NCBI GenBank assembly: GCA_022813625.1
Contig: JAKLMB010000009.1
Coordinates: forward strand, 806,001 to 870,000
DNA from: Aaosphaeria pasadenensis
Taxonomy: Eukaryota > Ascomycota > Dothideomycetes > Pleosporales
DNA length: 64,000 bases
Direction: 5' to 3'
Positions 1 to 10,815 of this stretch are shown in pieces. The first letter of the stretch is position 1. Every line of letters begins with the position of its first letter. Made by a program: the position numbers and the translations under genes. Below the pieces are notes generated by a model, which searched no databases, was not told the DNA's origin, and saw only the letters and a program-made list of their open reading frames with translations.

Positions 1-1170
1 TCCGGGACGAGCCCGGGGTATCTCTTCATGTCAGGAAGGCCGAGGAGCCCGTATATCCTGTCCCTCGGATCCTGACATCTCCTGTGCGCATATAGGCGAA
101 GCAACGCGTCGAGGTCTTGGTAACGCTCCGCATTTAGGGTCGTCTTGGTTCGTTCCGCGATGTCATCGTCTCTGAACTTCCAGAAGTGGGCGGGTATGCG
201 CATCTGGGTCTCCGAGCAGCACGACATAACATGGCGTCTGCTCTGGATAGAGGCGTCTTTGACTAAATCGAAGTCGATTCGCCATGAGCCGTACATGAGA
301 GATGCTTCAGGAGCAAGCAATATCTCTTGTACGCACCTGCATCATCGTTAATATATGGTTCGCCCGATGAGGAGAATGCATGCTTACCAGACGCGGGTCC
401 ACCACGATTCGGAAAGGAAACCGTGCATGACCAAAAAGGGTGTTTCATCAAACACGGAACTTCCACCTTCGGTAGGCCGCTGAAATCCGGGAAGGTCATA
501 CATATGCCTATCGCGGGAGAAATGCTCGATTAGGCCGAACGGATTTGGTGTCAACTTCTTCATATCGGGCCTGTATTGCGCTGTGGGGAAGGTTACGGAT
601 TTGTCTACTAGACTAGCTATGTGAATGGCACTCACCATACGACCCGTCTAATGAGGCCCATGTTCCTTGTTCTAGGATATCATCACCCAACCCAGAGTCA
701 ACCCTTGATAGTCCAGACGTGGTGCAACTATCCCCACCATCAGTAGGATATGCCCTGAGGCATTCCCCCAACCAGACATATACGCGAGATGACGATTTGT
801 AGATCTCTCTCATTCGGGCAACCTGCGAGGAGCGCTCCTGCAGATTGCTCTGATCGATACATATGGCGTCTATCCATAGGCGCAACGGCGTATCGAGTAG
901 GCGAAGGTGGAGTAGAGCTGCGAACAGGTTTGCCGTAACAGGAAACTCTTGTTTGTTTAGCAGTATCGACTCTGCACGTTCCTGCGACCCCCATGCGTAG
1001 GATAGAGTCTCATAACGGGGCGTAGACTTTAGCGAAACCACATCAATCTGGCACGAGATTGGCTCGTCTGCCCTCCCAGGCGCCAAAGTGAGCAGGCGAA
1101 CATGATCGCTTTCGATTGGGAGGCCCTCATAGGAGAAACGCTGCCTCCAATCGTATGGAATGTGCTCCAT
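1..1170 (-). CDS. HET-domain (heterokaryon incompatibility-type) protein, 3' end outside the window
   Basis: Three exons read on the minus strand: 1170-636, 580-388 and 336 to beyond base 1. The introns are 635-581 (55 nt) and 387-337 (51 nt), both GT...AG and both restoring frame. Translation shows the HET domain in order: YETLSYAWGSQE near residue 55, LWIDAICIDQSNLQERSSQV near 95, VYVWLG near 130, then across intron 2 WWTRVWCVQEILLAPEA, and in exon 3 CQDPRDRIYGLLGLPDMKRY. Those last two motifs join only if both introns are removed, which supports the model. HET proteins mediate non-self recognition and cell death in filamentous fungi; most paralogues have no known partner. The ATG at 1170 opens the exon and suits the family (short leader before the LLTLAPG strand). 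The C-terminal part is missing, so any effector or repeat domain cannot be judged. Confidence 0.9.
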
Positions 1171-2106
1171 AGCTGCGAGACCTGCTGGCAGTCATTGAAT
1201 ACTGGGGAAATTCTTTGGCACTGCGTTGCGAGATGGACCGTGTGGAAAGTGGCGATCAAGGGGATGGAACTGTGATATACACTCTTGGGTTTGCGTTCAC
1301 ATACGCATACCACGGGGATGGCCGCGTTTCATTTCGGGGGGAGAAGGTGTCTAGTACTATAGCAGATGCCCCAATAACGGTGCTTGAAAGAAGATGATTA
1401 TACTGATTGGCTGGATATGCATGCAGTGCGACCATCCTGGTCCCTTTTTCGACAACAGCAGCTGAAAGCCGGGGGCCAAAGTAAGCAGCCTGATCGGGGC
1501 GACCGTCTACAGTTTTGGAACACCAACACACTGGATGGCGACCATACATCATAGTTGAAATCGCCGAGGTACGACCGTGGCAGAACTTGGATTCATTCCA
1601 CGATCAATTGTGGTGCAGTCATCTGGCAATTGCCGTTGCAATGTGGTAGTGGTGGCAGTACAGTAGCACGGGGCCAGATCGCAAGGGCGGATAGACGCAC
1701 AGCATCGCGGCCGCACGGAAGAGATCAGGCATCAACCAACACCATTCCACAAGCTATGAGACGAGGAGAAGCATTGAACGCGACACATGAGGCCGTTCAT
1801 AGCCCCAGAAATGACGACAAGCCTGCCATGGGGAAGGATTGGAATTGATGTTGGTGAGAAGTTAGATCCTCCAATCACAGCGCGAGACTCCATCAGTCAA
1901 TTGGAGAGACGTCTGGGCAAAGTTTGAGGGGCCAAGCCACGGCCCGACCAAACATCCGAAGCTAAGCTAGCCTGGCTAAGCGAGGCGCACCACTCGAGAA
2001 TTGAGACTTTGCGAGATATCACGAAGAGTTGAACACCAGCCAGCCCGACAAGAACACCACCACTTTTTTCTCTAATTCCCCCCGAATCCCTTCAACAACC
2101 GGCAAA
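1171..2106. other. Intergenic region, divergent promoters of the HET gene and rps19
   Basis: No coding region is supported. The last 100 bases before the rps19 ATG are pyrimidine- and A-rich with a CT-rich tract, as expected for a strongly transcribed ribosomal-protein gene leader. Confidence 0.5.
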
Positions 2107-3043
2107 ATGGGTGGCGTTTCCGTCAAAGATGTCGATGTACGCATAAACATTGGAATCGCGCTCTCGATAGATCGCCAACGCTGACTTCTTGAACTACAGG
2201 CTCAGAAGTTCATCGCCGCATACTCCGCTTTGTACGATACACCTCGCACGATGGGAATATTTACAAGGACAAATGGCTGACTGTAGGAAATAGCTTGAAG
2301 CGTCAGGGAAAGCTCCCAATGTAAGTTGACCAATACCACAAACTTTGAAAGGAAATTCATCATGCTAACAATTGCGCCCACAGCCCAGGTTCGTCACGCT
2401 CCCGAGGGTGATTGATAAAGCCTGAATCCCGTAACTGGGGGATAACTTCAGCTTGCTGACCCTATCTACAGGCTGGGTTGATACCGTGAAGACTTCCCGT
2501 AAGTACCATACCCCTCAGATATCTGACCGAAAATCGATATGAGCGACGAACATTTCGGCTAACGACATCAATTTTGCAGACTCCAACGAGCTTCCTCCCC
2601 AGGACCAGGACTGGTTCTACGTCCGCGCCGCCGCTGTCGCCCGCCACGTCTACATGCGCAAGACCGTCGGTGTTGGCCGTCTCCGCAAGGTTCACGGGTA
2701 CGTTTTCCTGCCCCTCATTCCACAACCCAAAAATTATCAAAAAGCTAACGAACCCCCAAGATCCACCAAGAACCGTGGTTCCCGCCCCTCCCACCACGTC
2801 GACGTTCGTAACCCCCTCCCATGAACCCACCTCATCTCACGCACAGAAAATACTAACATGAATGCCCCACAACAGGCCTCCGGTGCCGTCGACCGCAAGA
2901 TCCTCCAGGCCCTCGAGAAGATCGGTGTCGTTGAGCAGGACGAGGACAAGGGTGGCCGAAGGATCACCCAGTCCGGCCAGCGTGATTTGGACCGTATCGC
3001 CCAGACCACCCTCGAGGCCGAGGAGGAGGAGGATGACGAGTAA
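2107..3043 (+). CDS. rps19: 40S ribosomal protein S19 (eS19)
   Basis: Structural protein of the small cytosolic ribosomal subunit, needed for 18S rRNA maturation. Eight exons: 2107-2136, 2200-2231, 2294-2320, 2384-2388, 2472-2498, 2580-2697, 2761-2803 and 2876-3043, giving 149 residues. The product matches the whole eS19 fold: GKLPIPGWVDTVK near residue 28, DQDWFYVRAAAVARHVYMRK near 55, the GVGRLRKVHG loop, RPSHHVDASG, and QALEKIGVVEQ before an acidic tail. Exon 4 is only 5 nt (CCCAG) and supplies the Pro-Gly of PIPGWVD. Leaving it out gives ATG CTG GGT TGA and stops at once, so it is required. Intron density is high for such a short gene (seven introns). The donor before exon 5 (GTTCGT) and the acceptor at 2760 (AAG) are weak; GTTCGT is also the donor at 2804, so it appears tolerated here. 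Confidence 0.95.
2384..2388 (+). other. rps19: 5-nt micro-exon of rps19
   Basis: Flanked by a CCCACAG acceptor and a GTTCGT donor. Its 5 bases complete Ile, encode Pro and begin Gly of the conserved K-L-x-x-P-x-W-V-D segment of eS19. Without it, exon 3 joined to exon 5 terminates after three codons. Confidence 0.8.
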
Positions 3044-3786
3044 ATGCGCTCTCTCTCTCCCTCCTTTCTTCCTACATCATCTTGGACCTCGACACCCCCC
3101 CACGCCCTTTCTGGACCGCGGCATCGAAGAGGGGGAGCAAAAATATCCAACTCGGAACGAATTGACATAGACATGACATGATATGACAAGGGCGTTTTGC
3201 CTTTCGTTTGCCGCAAAACGAGAACGGGGACAGGGACGATTGGGGAATTCTACAAAAAAAGAGAGAAATGAAATGAAAAGAAATTTTTCTACATTATATT
3301 CGCTTCACATCACACATCATCATGGGTTTCATGGCGTTTTCGATACCTGTGCACACGTCGGGAGCATAGCCTAGGGGTGGATATGTACAATGAAAACGAA
3401 AGGGCTTGGGCCTAAAAAGTACCATTTTTCCCATTGCACGTCTATGACACCATGATCGATGAAATATTATGTTGAGGGTAAGGTGCTACAACACCAAGAT
3501 AACGACATTGTATATTCGACTATGCAAGCCCGTCCGCCCGGGTAGCTGTAAGTAAACCTGAAAATATGCTATGCCAGTAGTTGCCTGTTCCTATTCCTGT
3601 CTTGACGCCAAACGCTACGCTTATAGATAGCAAAGGAAAAACGATGAAAACCCAAGTTATACAAGAAGATCGAAAGTGATGTTGCGCAGTGACTGTCCCA
3701 TCCCAGTCGTCTAGAGTGATACCCCTTTATATCTGGTATATGTAATGACAGTCCTTGAAAAAACGCCGATGATACTACAGAGCGCG
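3044..3786. other. Convergent 3' region between rps19 and the hydrolase-phosphatase gene
   Basis: No coding potential is recognised. The stretch has short A-rich runs and several TATATC/ATATGT patches compatible with polyadenylation signals of two convergent transcripts. Confidence 0.5.
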
Positions 3787-5778
3787 TTAGATTGTGCCCT
3801 CATTAGCTCTGACATAGAGCTCGTCGATAAAGTGTGAATGCTTGATGCCGTTTGGCCTCGAGGATGCGAATGTGTCGATTGCCTCTTGGACGTTGTATCC
3901 CAGCCGCTTGACTAGATAACAGACAAGTAAGAAGCCTGTTCGGTTGAAGCCGTAGTGGCAGTGCACTGCGATGAGCGCATCGCTCTTCTCCGCGTCCTTC
4001 TCCGCGCGAATTCTGTCGATCAATGAACAAAAGGTCTCGACCTCCTCGCGCTCAGGGGGATACTTGGAGATGGTGGGACATTTGAAGTAGCGGATACCGC
4101 CATCCTCGAGGCCTTGAGAGTCGTAGACGGGAACGTCATAGCTGATGTCAACAACGGCATAGATTCGACCTGCCCATTCCTTAACGAACTGCTTGGGAGT
4201 ATGTATGTCGTCGACTTCTCTGAGAGTCTTCATCGCGCGGAACGTGCTGGCGATTGGTGCTGAGACTGCCCTCACAGACTTCCATTTGTTAAGATTCTTG
4301 ACATCCCATTTCCCTTCCGTTGCAAGGTGCTGCAGCTGCCATCCGAGCGACAATCGTGAGTCGACGTGCTCAGACAAGAAGGTGCCGATGAAGCCTGCAA
4401 TGCTCCTTGCGGATGTAGGCGAAAACAGCATGGAATGGGATGCCGGAGAAGGGAATATGTATGTTTTGATTGATTTGCTCTCAAGCTTCTCCGACTCGTT
4501 AGGGCTTAGAATTTGATGGATTTTCTCCACATTTGATGCGGGAGTAACATGGTCATCTTCGGCTCCGAACAAGAACACGGGCACACGGAGACCAGTCCAA
4601 ATATCTTCACCAGGGAATGAGTCTGCTATGCCGAGAGACATACGCCGCCACACCGCAGTTCTGCTTTGTTTGTTGAATCGCAACTGCATCTTGCGTGTCT
4701 CCTTGTCAGCTTGGGGGCCGGTCATACGTAGGACACTGTGGCTGTTGATACCTCCGCGGCGATCGTACTTGCGCATCAGATCGAAAATAGGTCCCGGTAT
4801 GTTGGTGATCGTCTTGATGCCCTTGCGCTCCTTGTCGTTCAGAGGTCCAATCTTCGGACACACATCGACGACTCCTAGTATGTGATCGTTTAGGAGATGT
4901 CCGTAAGGGGAAGTCGTAGAAGCCAGTAATGTGGCCAAAGAGCATCCCATAGAATGGCTGACCAGAACTACTCCTTGACCTGCAGCAACATCACGATGCG
5001 CCTCGATGGCCTCGACAAGAAGATACACAAGCGCTTCCGAAGTATATGCCTTCCAATCCGTGGGCTTGAAAGAAGACAGTCCGCATCCGGGAAGATCAAT
5101 GGCTAGACAGGACGCGACGTTTACCAGGCTGGTGAGAATAGAGTTGAATTGAGCAGCGGAACCGCCAAGACCATGGATGAAAACCAGAAGTGGGATAGGG
5201 CGTGGCTTATTAGGCAATTTGTCCTGTTGGCCATGCCGACGATAGAATGTCCGTATCTCTGGATAGGTAAAACCTGTAGCTGGCACGGTGTATGATCGAA
5301 TTGAGGAATGTTTCTTCAATAGTGCTGGATCGGTAGCGGAGGCCTCTGGAGAATGGTCAGTTTCACGTGATCGCATGAACGGATCAGGACAAACGGAACT
5401 CTACTTACCATCATCGGATGGCTTCAGGATGGACTCAGTGGAGGAGTCTGAGAGTTTTCTGGGTTTCTTATTCGTCCACAGCCAATGACCGAGGGCTCCT
5501 GTACCAATCGTGCAGCAGATTGCGACCATGACAGTGATGGAAAGCTTCAAAGGATCCTGAGCAAGCTGGCGACGAAAGGACTGACCGAAGAGGCGGTCCC
5601 AGATGGGATTTAAAAGCGATGTGTCAAGGAGATAGGAAATGGGACATAGCACAGCTCGATCGAAAGCTTGGGCAAGCCGAGTCCTCAACAGCAGGAGCAG
5701 GGAATGTGGAAGCAACGTGGAGCCATTTTGGGTGGCCGAATAATCATGCATTCTGGCGAGCGTGCCAGAGGGCTGCAT
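3787..5778 (-). CDS. Alpha/beta-hydrolase fused to a dual-specificity / RNA-phosphatase-like cysteine phosphatase
   Basis: Two exons, 5778-5409 and 5345-3787 (63-nt intron 5408-5346), giving about 642 residues. Order: short N-terminus, one predicted membrane helix near residues 75-100 (LSITVMVAICCTIGTGALGH), an alpha/beta-hydrolase domain, then a phosphatase. Hydrolase features seen: IHGLGG oxyanion loop (about residue 181), nucleophile elbow SHSMG (Ser about 255), acid in GAEDDHVTP (about 388), His in SPASHSM (about 427). Phosphatase P-loop is HCHYGFNRTG (Cys about 586, Cx5R complete), preceded by GGIRYFKCPT. The HCxxGFNRTG form is the one known in metazoan mRNA-capping RNA triphosphatases and PIR1/DUSP11, rather than in typical DSPs. 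Both active sites look intact. The substrate is unknown; membrane anchoring and a lipid or phospho-metabolite role are inference. Start alternatives are Met1 and Met10 (5751). Confidence 0.85.
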
Positions 5779-8265
5779 GTATATGCAACGTCTGAGCGGA
5801 GAGGCCTCGGTGGCACAGGGGTCGCGACGTGTCGGTGTATGTGTTGCTTGGGATGGGGTATATGGGGTGATTGGGCCAATGATAGGGTGGGAGTGGAATC
5901 GTGCCCGGTTCTATGGTGAGCAGTTGTTTGGTGCCTGTGGCGGATGTTGCGGGCTGATCCGCGCACGTTGGAGCGAGCGGCGATCCCACTGCTGCTTCTG
6001 TTGCTCTTGGTGTTCTCGTTCAATTAGGCTCCGTGCTGTGTCTGACGTTGGAGAAGACCGCCTCATGTTTGCAAAGACACGCAGGTGGTGCAGACAGCGA
6101 CGCTGACTGGGGGGTGAATTGATGACGGGCCACGGAAACAAACAGGATGTCACCGAAAGGGGCCGGTCGCTGCGACGGACGCTGAAAGTAGCTGGACTTT
6201 CGACGCGATCGTTCGAGTAGTCGTAATTATAATTGTCGTGACGTGACGACAGACGACTGCAGCAATCGGTATGGCTCCGTCGATGATGGGGAAATGGTGG
6301 TGGTGAGGCGCATCCAAGACGCAGTAATCAGATGGGCGTGGGGCACCAAGTCCGAGACCCGTACAATTTACAATATGTACGCCTTATATGTACGGAAGAG
6401 TAGCGAGGGATGATCGGTCCTAGGATGATTTGCGCAGACCCAAGATGATAAGACGAGGGAGGGTGCGAAGAGACAATGAGAGGTGAGGAGGTTGCAGATG
6501 TATCTATGCTTTGTTTTTCCTCCTGTCTCCTTCTAGATTGGGCACCAGTGACCACCCACCAAGGGCCGATGCTGCACAAGACGTTTAGGCGGCGGAAGAA
6601 AAAAAGTTGGTGGCAGAGAGAGAGAAAGAGAGGGGAAAAGAGAAAGGGAAGGATAGCGGTGCCGGATGATGTCAGTCACGCTCGGAATCGGCCCGGAGCT
6701 GGTAAGGAAACGGGAAGCTGTGCCCAATTTCCACCCAATTCATCCCAGATAATACTCGTACCCACAACCATTTCATCCATCAATCACCTAGTTCCTCCAT
6801 CTTTCATCTCTTCTAGATCTTCTTCTGCATGACGCCTCAGCCCTACGCGCTCGCTTCCTGCATTGAACGGAAGATCTGTTTCAGATTGACCGAGAGCCTC
6901 GAGAGCCTCTAGAACTTCTATCGAACTTCGCCTCGTGTATCCATCCATCTCGTCTGCTCCTCAATCTTCACATCCTTTGGCATACAGGGATTTCATCTCG
7001 ATACTTCACTTCTCCTGCAATTGGTTGGCTCGTACCAATATAGTGATAGCTCTTCCTCTTGTCAATTCAAATTCCTCACATCAGCAGCGACCATGATCTT
7101 ATGGTGTCCTTTGCTTCGGGTTGACGAACCAGCCCACTTTGTAGATCGTCATGTCAGCCGGCATCAACCTTCCAACAACTCCACGGCAGCGGTCTTGCAA
7201 GTTGGTGGTGGTACTCGTTGAGGAAGAAGGATGTCGTTAAAAGGCCTGCGCGAAATTCCCAAGAACTCTTAGCTGATCGATTGGCCAAACCCAACCTAAC
7301 CCCACGCCGAAGACAATTCCAGAATGTCGTTCGTTCGGGTCTGTCACTCTGCACGTTGACGTCGTCTGATATCGTATCCAACTGCATCGGCACTTTTTCA
7401 ACTCCCGACATCGCAGCTCTGTCTTTGACCAACAATGAATGCCACCATCGAACAACTTCGCTTCTGCATTGCAAAAGAAAATGCATCCTACAATGTTTCT
7501 TGGATGCTATTGAGTATCAGTAATATTAAGCCCTACGCATCATCCCGATATCCTGATCCGCAAACCACTGCATGCAGGGCATAATCGTCGAGCCGTTGAC
7601 GCTATCACCACTTGGGGCGGGTTTCTCCCCGGATTTCTATCGGAGACTGTTCCGTTGTTTTGTCGAGCAAAATAGTTAAGAGGCGTCACACTCTCCACTT
7701 ACACTGATCCGCTGGCTCCAGATGACCATGTCCAGCTTGCAAATGCTGGCTCCGGCATTGGTTCCTCTCCCCAGCTATCCCCAGCACTAACTCTAGTAGC
7801 CTCTTTGGCTAGAGGGGCAGCAAACCACAGAGTGCTAGAGTGCTGCATCCGGTGGTTGCGCCCCTCTTTCGTCACCAAACAAACACCCCGAGGTTGACAA
7901 CAGCAATGCTGCGCCTGGGAAGCTGGCCTCGCTACCCCACTTGTGCTATGGTACTCGTTGAACTGAACTGAACTTCCAGGTTGATACATAATCCAAGCCA
8001 GAACCCAAGAATTTGCAGACCTCGAGACTTGATCACGCAGCTCGCGTGGCCTACCCATCTTATCGAACACCCTTGTATTGGAACAGTGTCGGAATTTGCA
8101 TGCATAGATTCCCAACCAACTTTGCCTAGAAAACTACTTCCATTCTCAGTTTTTTTTTTGGCTTCACCTTTTACAAGATTTACACTTTGTCGTGCACTCA
8201 CTTCTTCGCCATCAATTGACCAATTTGGATACCAATTGTTTGCCTCCTACATCAATCCACCCACC
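5779..8265. other. Large divergent intergenic region
   Basis: About 2.5 kb between the hydrolase-phosphatase gene (-) and DHAD (+). Open frames here look like chance and match no family I recognise. There is a purine-rich run at 6590-6655, and a polypyrimidine run (ten T) near 8150 lies about 110 bases upstream of the DHAD start. No RNA gene or mobile element was recognised. Confidence 0.5.
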
Positions 8266-10388
8266 ATGGACCCTCGTAACATAGACAAGCAGCGACAACC
8301 AGAGGAGCCGCGCTATCTGAGCTTCCGTCATCTTCCTGATGGCACGATGAGAGATGGCAAACCCGCACTCAACAAGTTCTCTTCAACCCTTACCAATGGC
8401 CACGATTTCCCTGGAGCCCAGGTAGGTCTACCACGTGAGCTCGCAAAGACCCGTTGCACATTGGACTGACTGATGTAGGCTATGCTTTACGCCGCTGGCG
8501 TTCCCAACAGAGATGCCATGAAAAACAGTCCGCAGGTCGGAATCGCCAGTGTGTGGTGGGAGGGAAACCCTTGCAAGTGAGTACCATTATGATGCGTGAT
8601 CGGCCGGCCAATATTGACGAATTGCAGCATGCATTGTGAGTGCCCCAATCCGGACATGGCGAGGACCGCCACGTAGAACCGGGCGCCTGGAACCGCACCC
8701 GCCTGCATGACTGCGTGGGATGTGCTGACTTGTGATACAGTGTTGGACCTGGGTAAAGAAATCAAGGCCAATGTACAGAAGGATGGGATGATTGCATGGC
8801 AGTACAACACCATAGGTGTATCGGATGGTATCACAATGGGTGGAGAGGGTATGTTACATTTTGTTGCTTTGTAGAGATGCAAGCTGACCACTTCCAGGTA
8901 TGCGATTCTCTCTACAGACTCGAGAGATCATTGCAGACAGCATTGAAACCGTGACATGTGCTCAACATCATGATGCCTGTATTGCGATCCCTGGTTGCGA
9001 CAAGAACATGCCTGGTGTTATCATGGCTTTCGCACGGCACAACCGACCATCAATCATGGTTTATGGAGGTTCGATCAAACCTGGGTATAGCGATACCCTG
9101 CGCAAGACGATCAACATTAGCTCGTGTTACGAATCCCACGGTGCATACATCTATAAGAACCTAAAAGATGCAGAAAACAAGCACACCCCGGACGAGATCA
9201 TGGAAGATATCGAGAAACATGCTTGTCCCGGCGCGGGTGCTTGCGGCGGCATGTACACGGCCAATACAATGAGTACATCCATTGAAGGTGGGTTGATTAG
9301 TGCTGTACTGCGGAACTTCTTCTGACAAAACTACAGCCATGGGCCTTTCTCTACCAAACAGCTCTACGACGCCCGCAGAATCGCCCGCAAAGATGCGAGA
9401 ATGTGCCAAAGCCGCTGCTGCTATCCGCGTCTGCATGGAGAAAGACATCACCCCTCGCAAGCTCCTCACCAAAGAATCCTTTGAGAACGCCTTGGTGATT
9501 ATGATGGCTCTTGGAGGCTCCACCAACGCCGTGCTTCACCTACTCGCAATGGCCGGTACAGCCGGTGTCCCATTGACACTGGACGACTTCCAGCGCGTCT
9601 CAGACAAGATCCCCTTCCTCGCCGACCTCGCCCCGTCAGGCAAATACCTAGTCGCCGACCTCTTCGACATCGGCGGCATGCCCTCCGTCATGAAATTCCT
9701 CGTCGCCGCCGGCCTCCTCAACGGCAACATCCCCACCGTGACCGGCAAAACCCTCGCCGAAAACATCGCCCCCTACCCGTCCCTCCCACCCGACCAAGTC
9801 ATAATCCGGCCCCTAACCAACCCCATAAAACCCACCGGCCACATCGAGATCCTGCGCGGCAACCTCGCCCCCTCCGGCGCAGTCGCCAAAATCACAGGCA
9901 AAGAAGGCCTCATCTTCCGCGGCAAAGCCCTCGTCTTCAACAAGGAGCACGAGCTCGACGCCGCGCTCAACGCGGGCCAGATCCCGCACGGCGAGAACCT
10001 CGTCCTCGTCGTGCGGTACGAGGGCCCGAAGGGCGGACCCGGCATGCCGGAACAACTCAAAGCCTCGGCCGCGATCATGGGCGCGAAACTCACGAACGTG
10101 GCGCTCATCACTGACGGAAGGTACTCTGGCGCGAGTCACGGGTTCATCGTGGGGCATATATGTCCTGAAGCTGCGGTTGGGGGGCCCATTGCGGCGGTGA
10201 GGAATGGGGATACGATTACGATTGATGCGGAGAATAATAGGATTGATATGGATGTTAGCGATGAGGAGATCTTGGAGAGGTTGAAGGTGTGGGAGCAGCC
10301 GAGGAGTGCGGTCACGAGGGGGGTGTTGGCGAAGTATGCGAGGCTGGTGGGCGATGCGAGTCACGGTGCTATGACGGATCTGTTCTGA
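8266..10388 (+). CDS. Dihydroxy-acid dehydratase (IlvD/Edd family)
   Basis: Family role: dehydration of 2,3-dihydroxy acids to 2-oxo acids in valine/isoleucine synthesis, using an Fe-S cluster. Six exons: 8266-8421, 8479-8576, 8628-8635, 8741-8848, 8898-9287 and 9337-10388, giving 603 residues. All signatures are present: VGIASVWWEGNPCNMH (first cluster Cys), PGCDKNMPG (second), CPGAGACGGMYTANTM (third), MGLSLP, MALGGSTNAVLHL, DGRYSGASHGFIVGHICPEA (active-site Ser). Exon 3 is an 8-nt micro-exon encoding the segment right after the first cluster Cys. The N-terminus (MDPRNIDKQRQPEEP) is acidic and polar and does not look like a mitochondrial presequence, unlike canonical fungal Ilv3. It may therefore be one of the ILV3-like paralogues common in Pezizomycotina, possibly cytosolic or acting on another sugar acid. 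I leave the gene symbol empty for that reason. Confidence 0.9.
8628..8635 (+). other. 8-nt micro-exon of the DHAD gene
   Basis: CATGCATT lies between a TTGCAG acceptor and a GTGAGT donor; the upstream intron donor is also GTGAGT. It encodes Asn (last base), Met, His and the first base of Leu in the conserved NPCNMHLLDL. Skipping it places a TAA four codons into exon 4. Confidence 0.8.
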
Positions 10389-10815
10389 GCTGGAGGATAG
10401 AGAAGGAGGGTATATACTGAAATGTATAAACTCTCTATGCCCGAGAAAGAAAGTGCAAACAGAAAGGTGCGGATATCTGAGTTTGCCCAATTGGCGGGAG
10501 ATACACGTAGTTGCATTGTGATATATGAGATATGCTCTCCTACCAGACCAAACCGCTCAAGCTACGATATGCCATATCACCACGACCGACCGACAGATAG
10601 ATGGGTAGCCAAGACAGACGTGTCTCGTATCATCTAACTACCCTTTCCGTTCACTCTGACTTATCTGTCCCACACGTTACAATTCACTCAATCTAGAACA
10701 GGCTGTGTGGACTAGAATGCTCCACTGGATGATTTCTTATTATCAATGCGTCTATTCTCTCCTCTCCACTATACTGGGTATCTAGATCTGTTCTCCCGCA
10801 CCTCTCACCATCCCC
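10389..10815. other. Convergent 3' region between DHAD and ssu72
   Basis: Short non-coding spacer; nothing beyond likely 3' untranslated sequence was recognised. Confidence 0.5.

Noticed and set aside
1555..1848. 97-codon frame near 1.6-1.8 kb
   Set aside because: No similarity and no splice partners; interpreted as non-coding between the HET gene and rps19.
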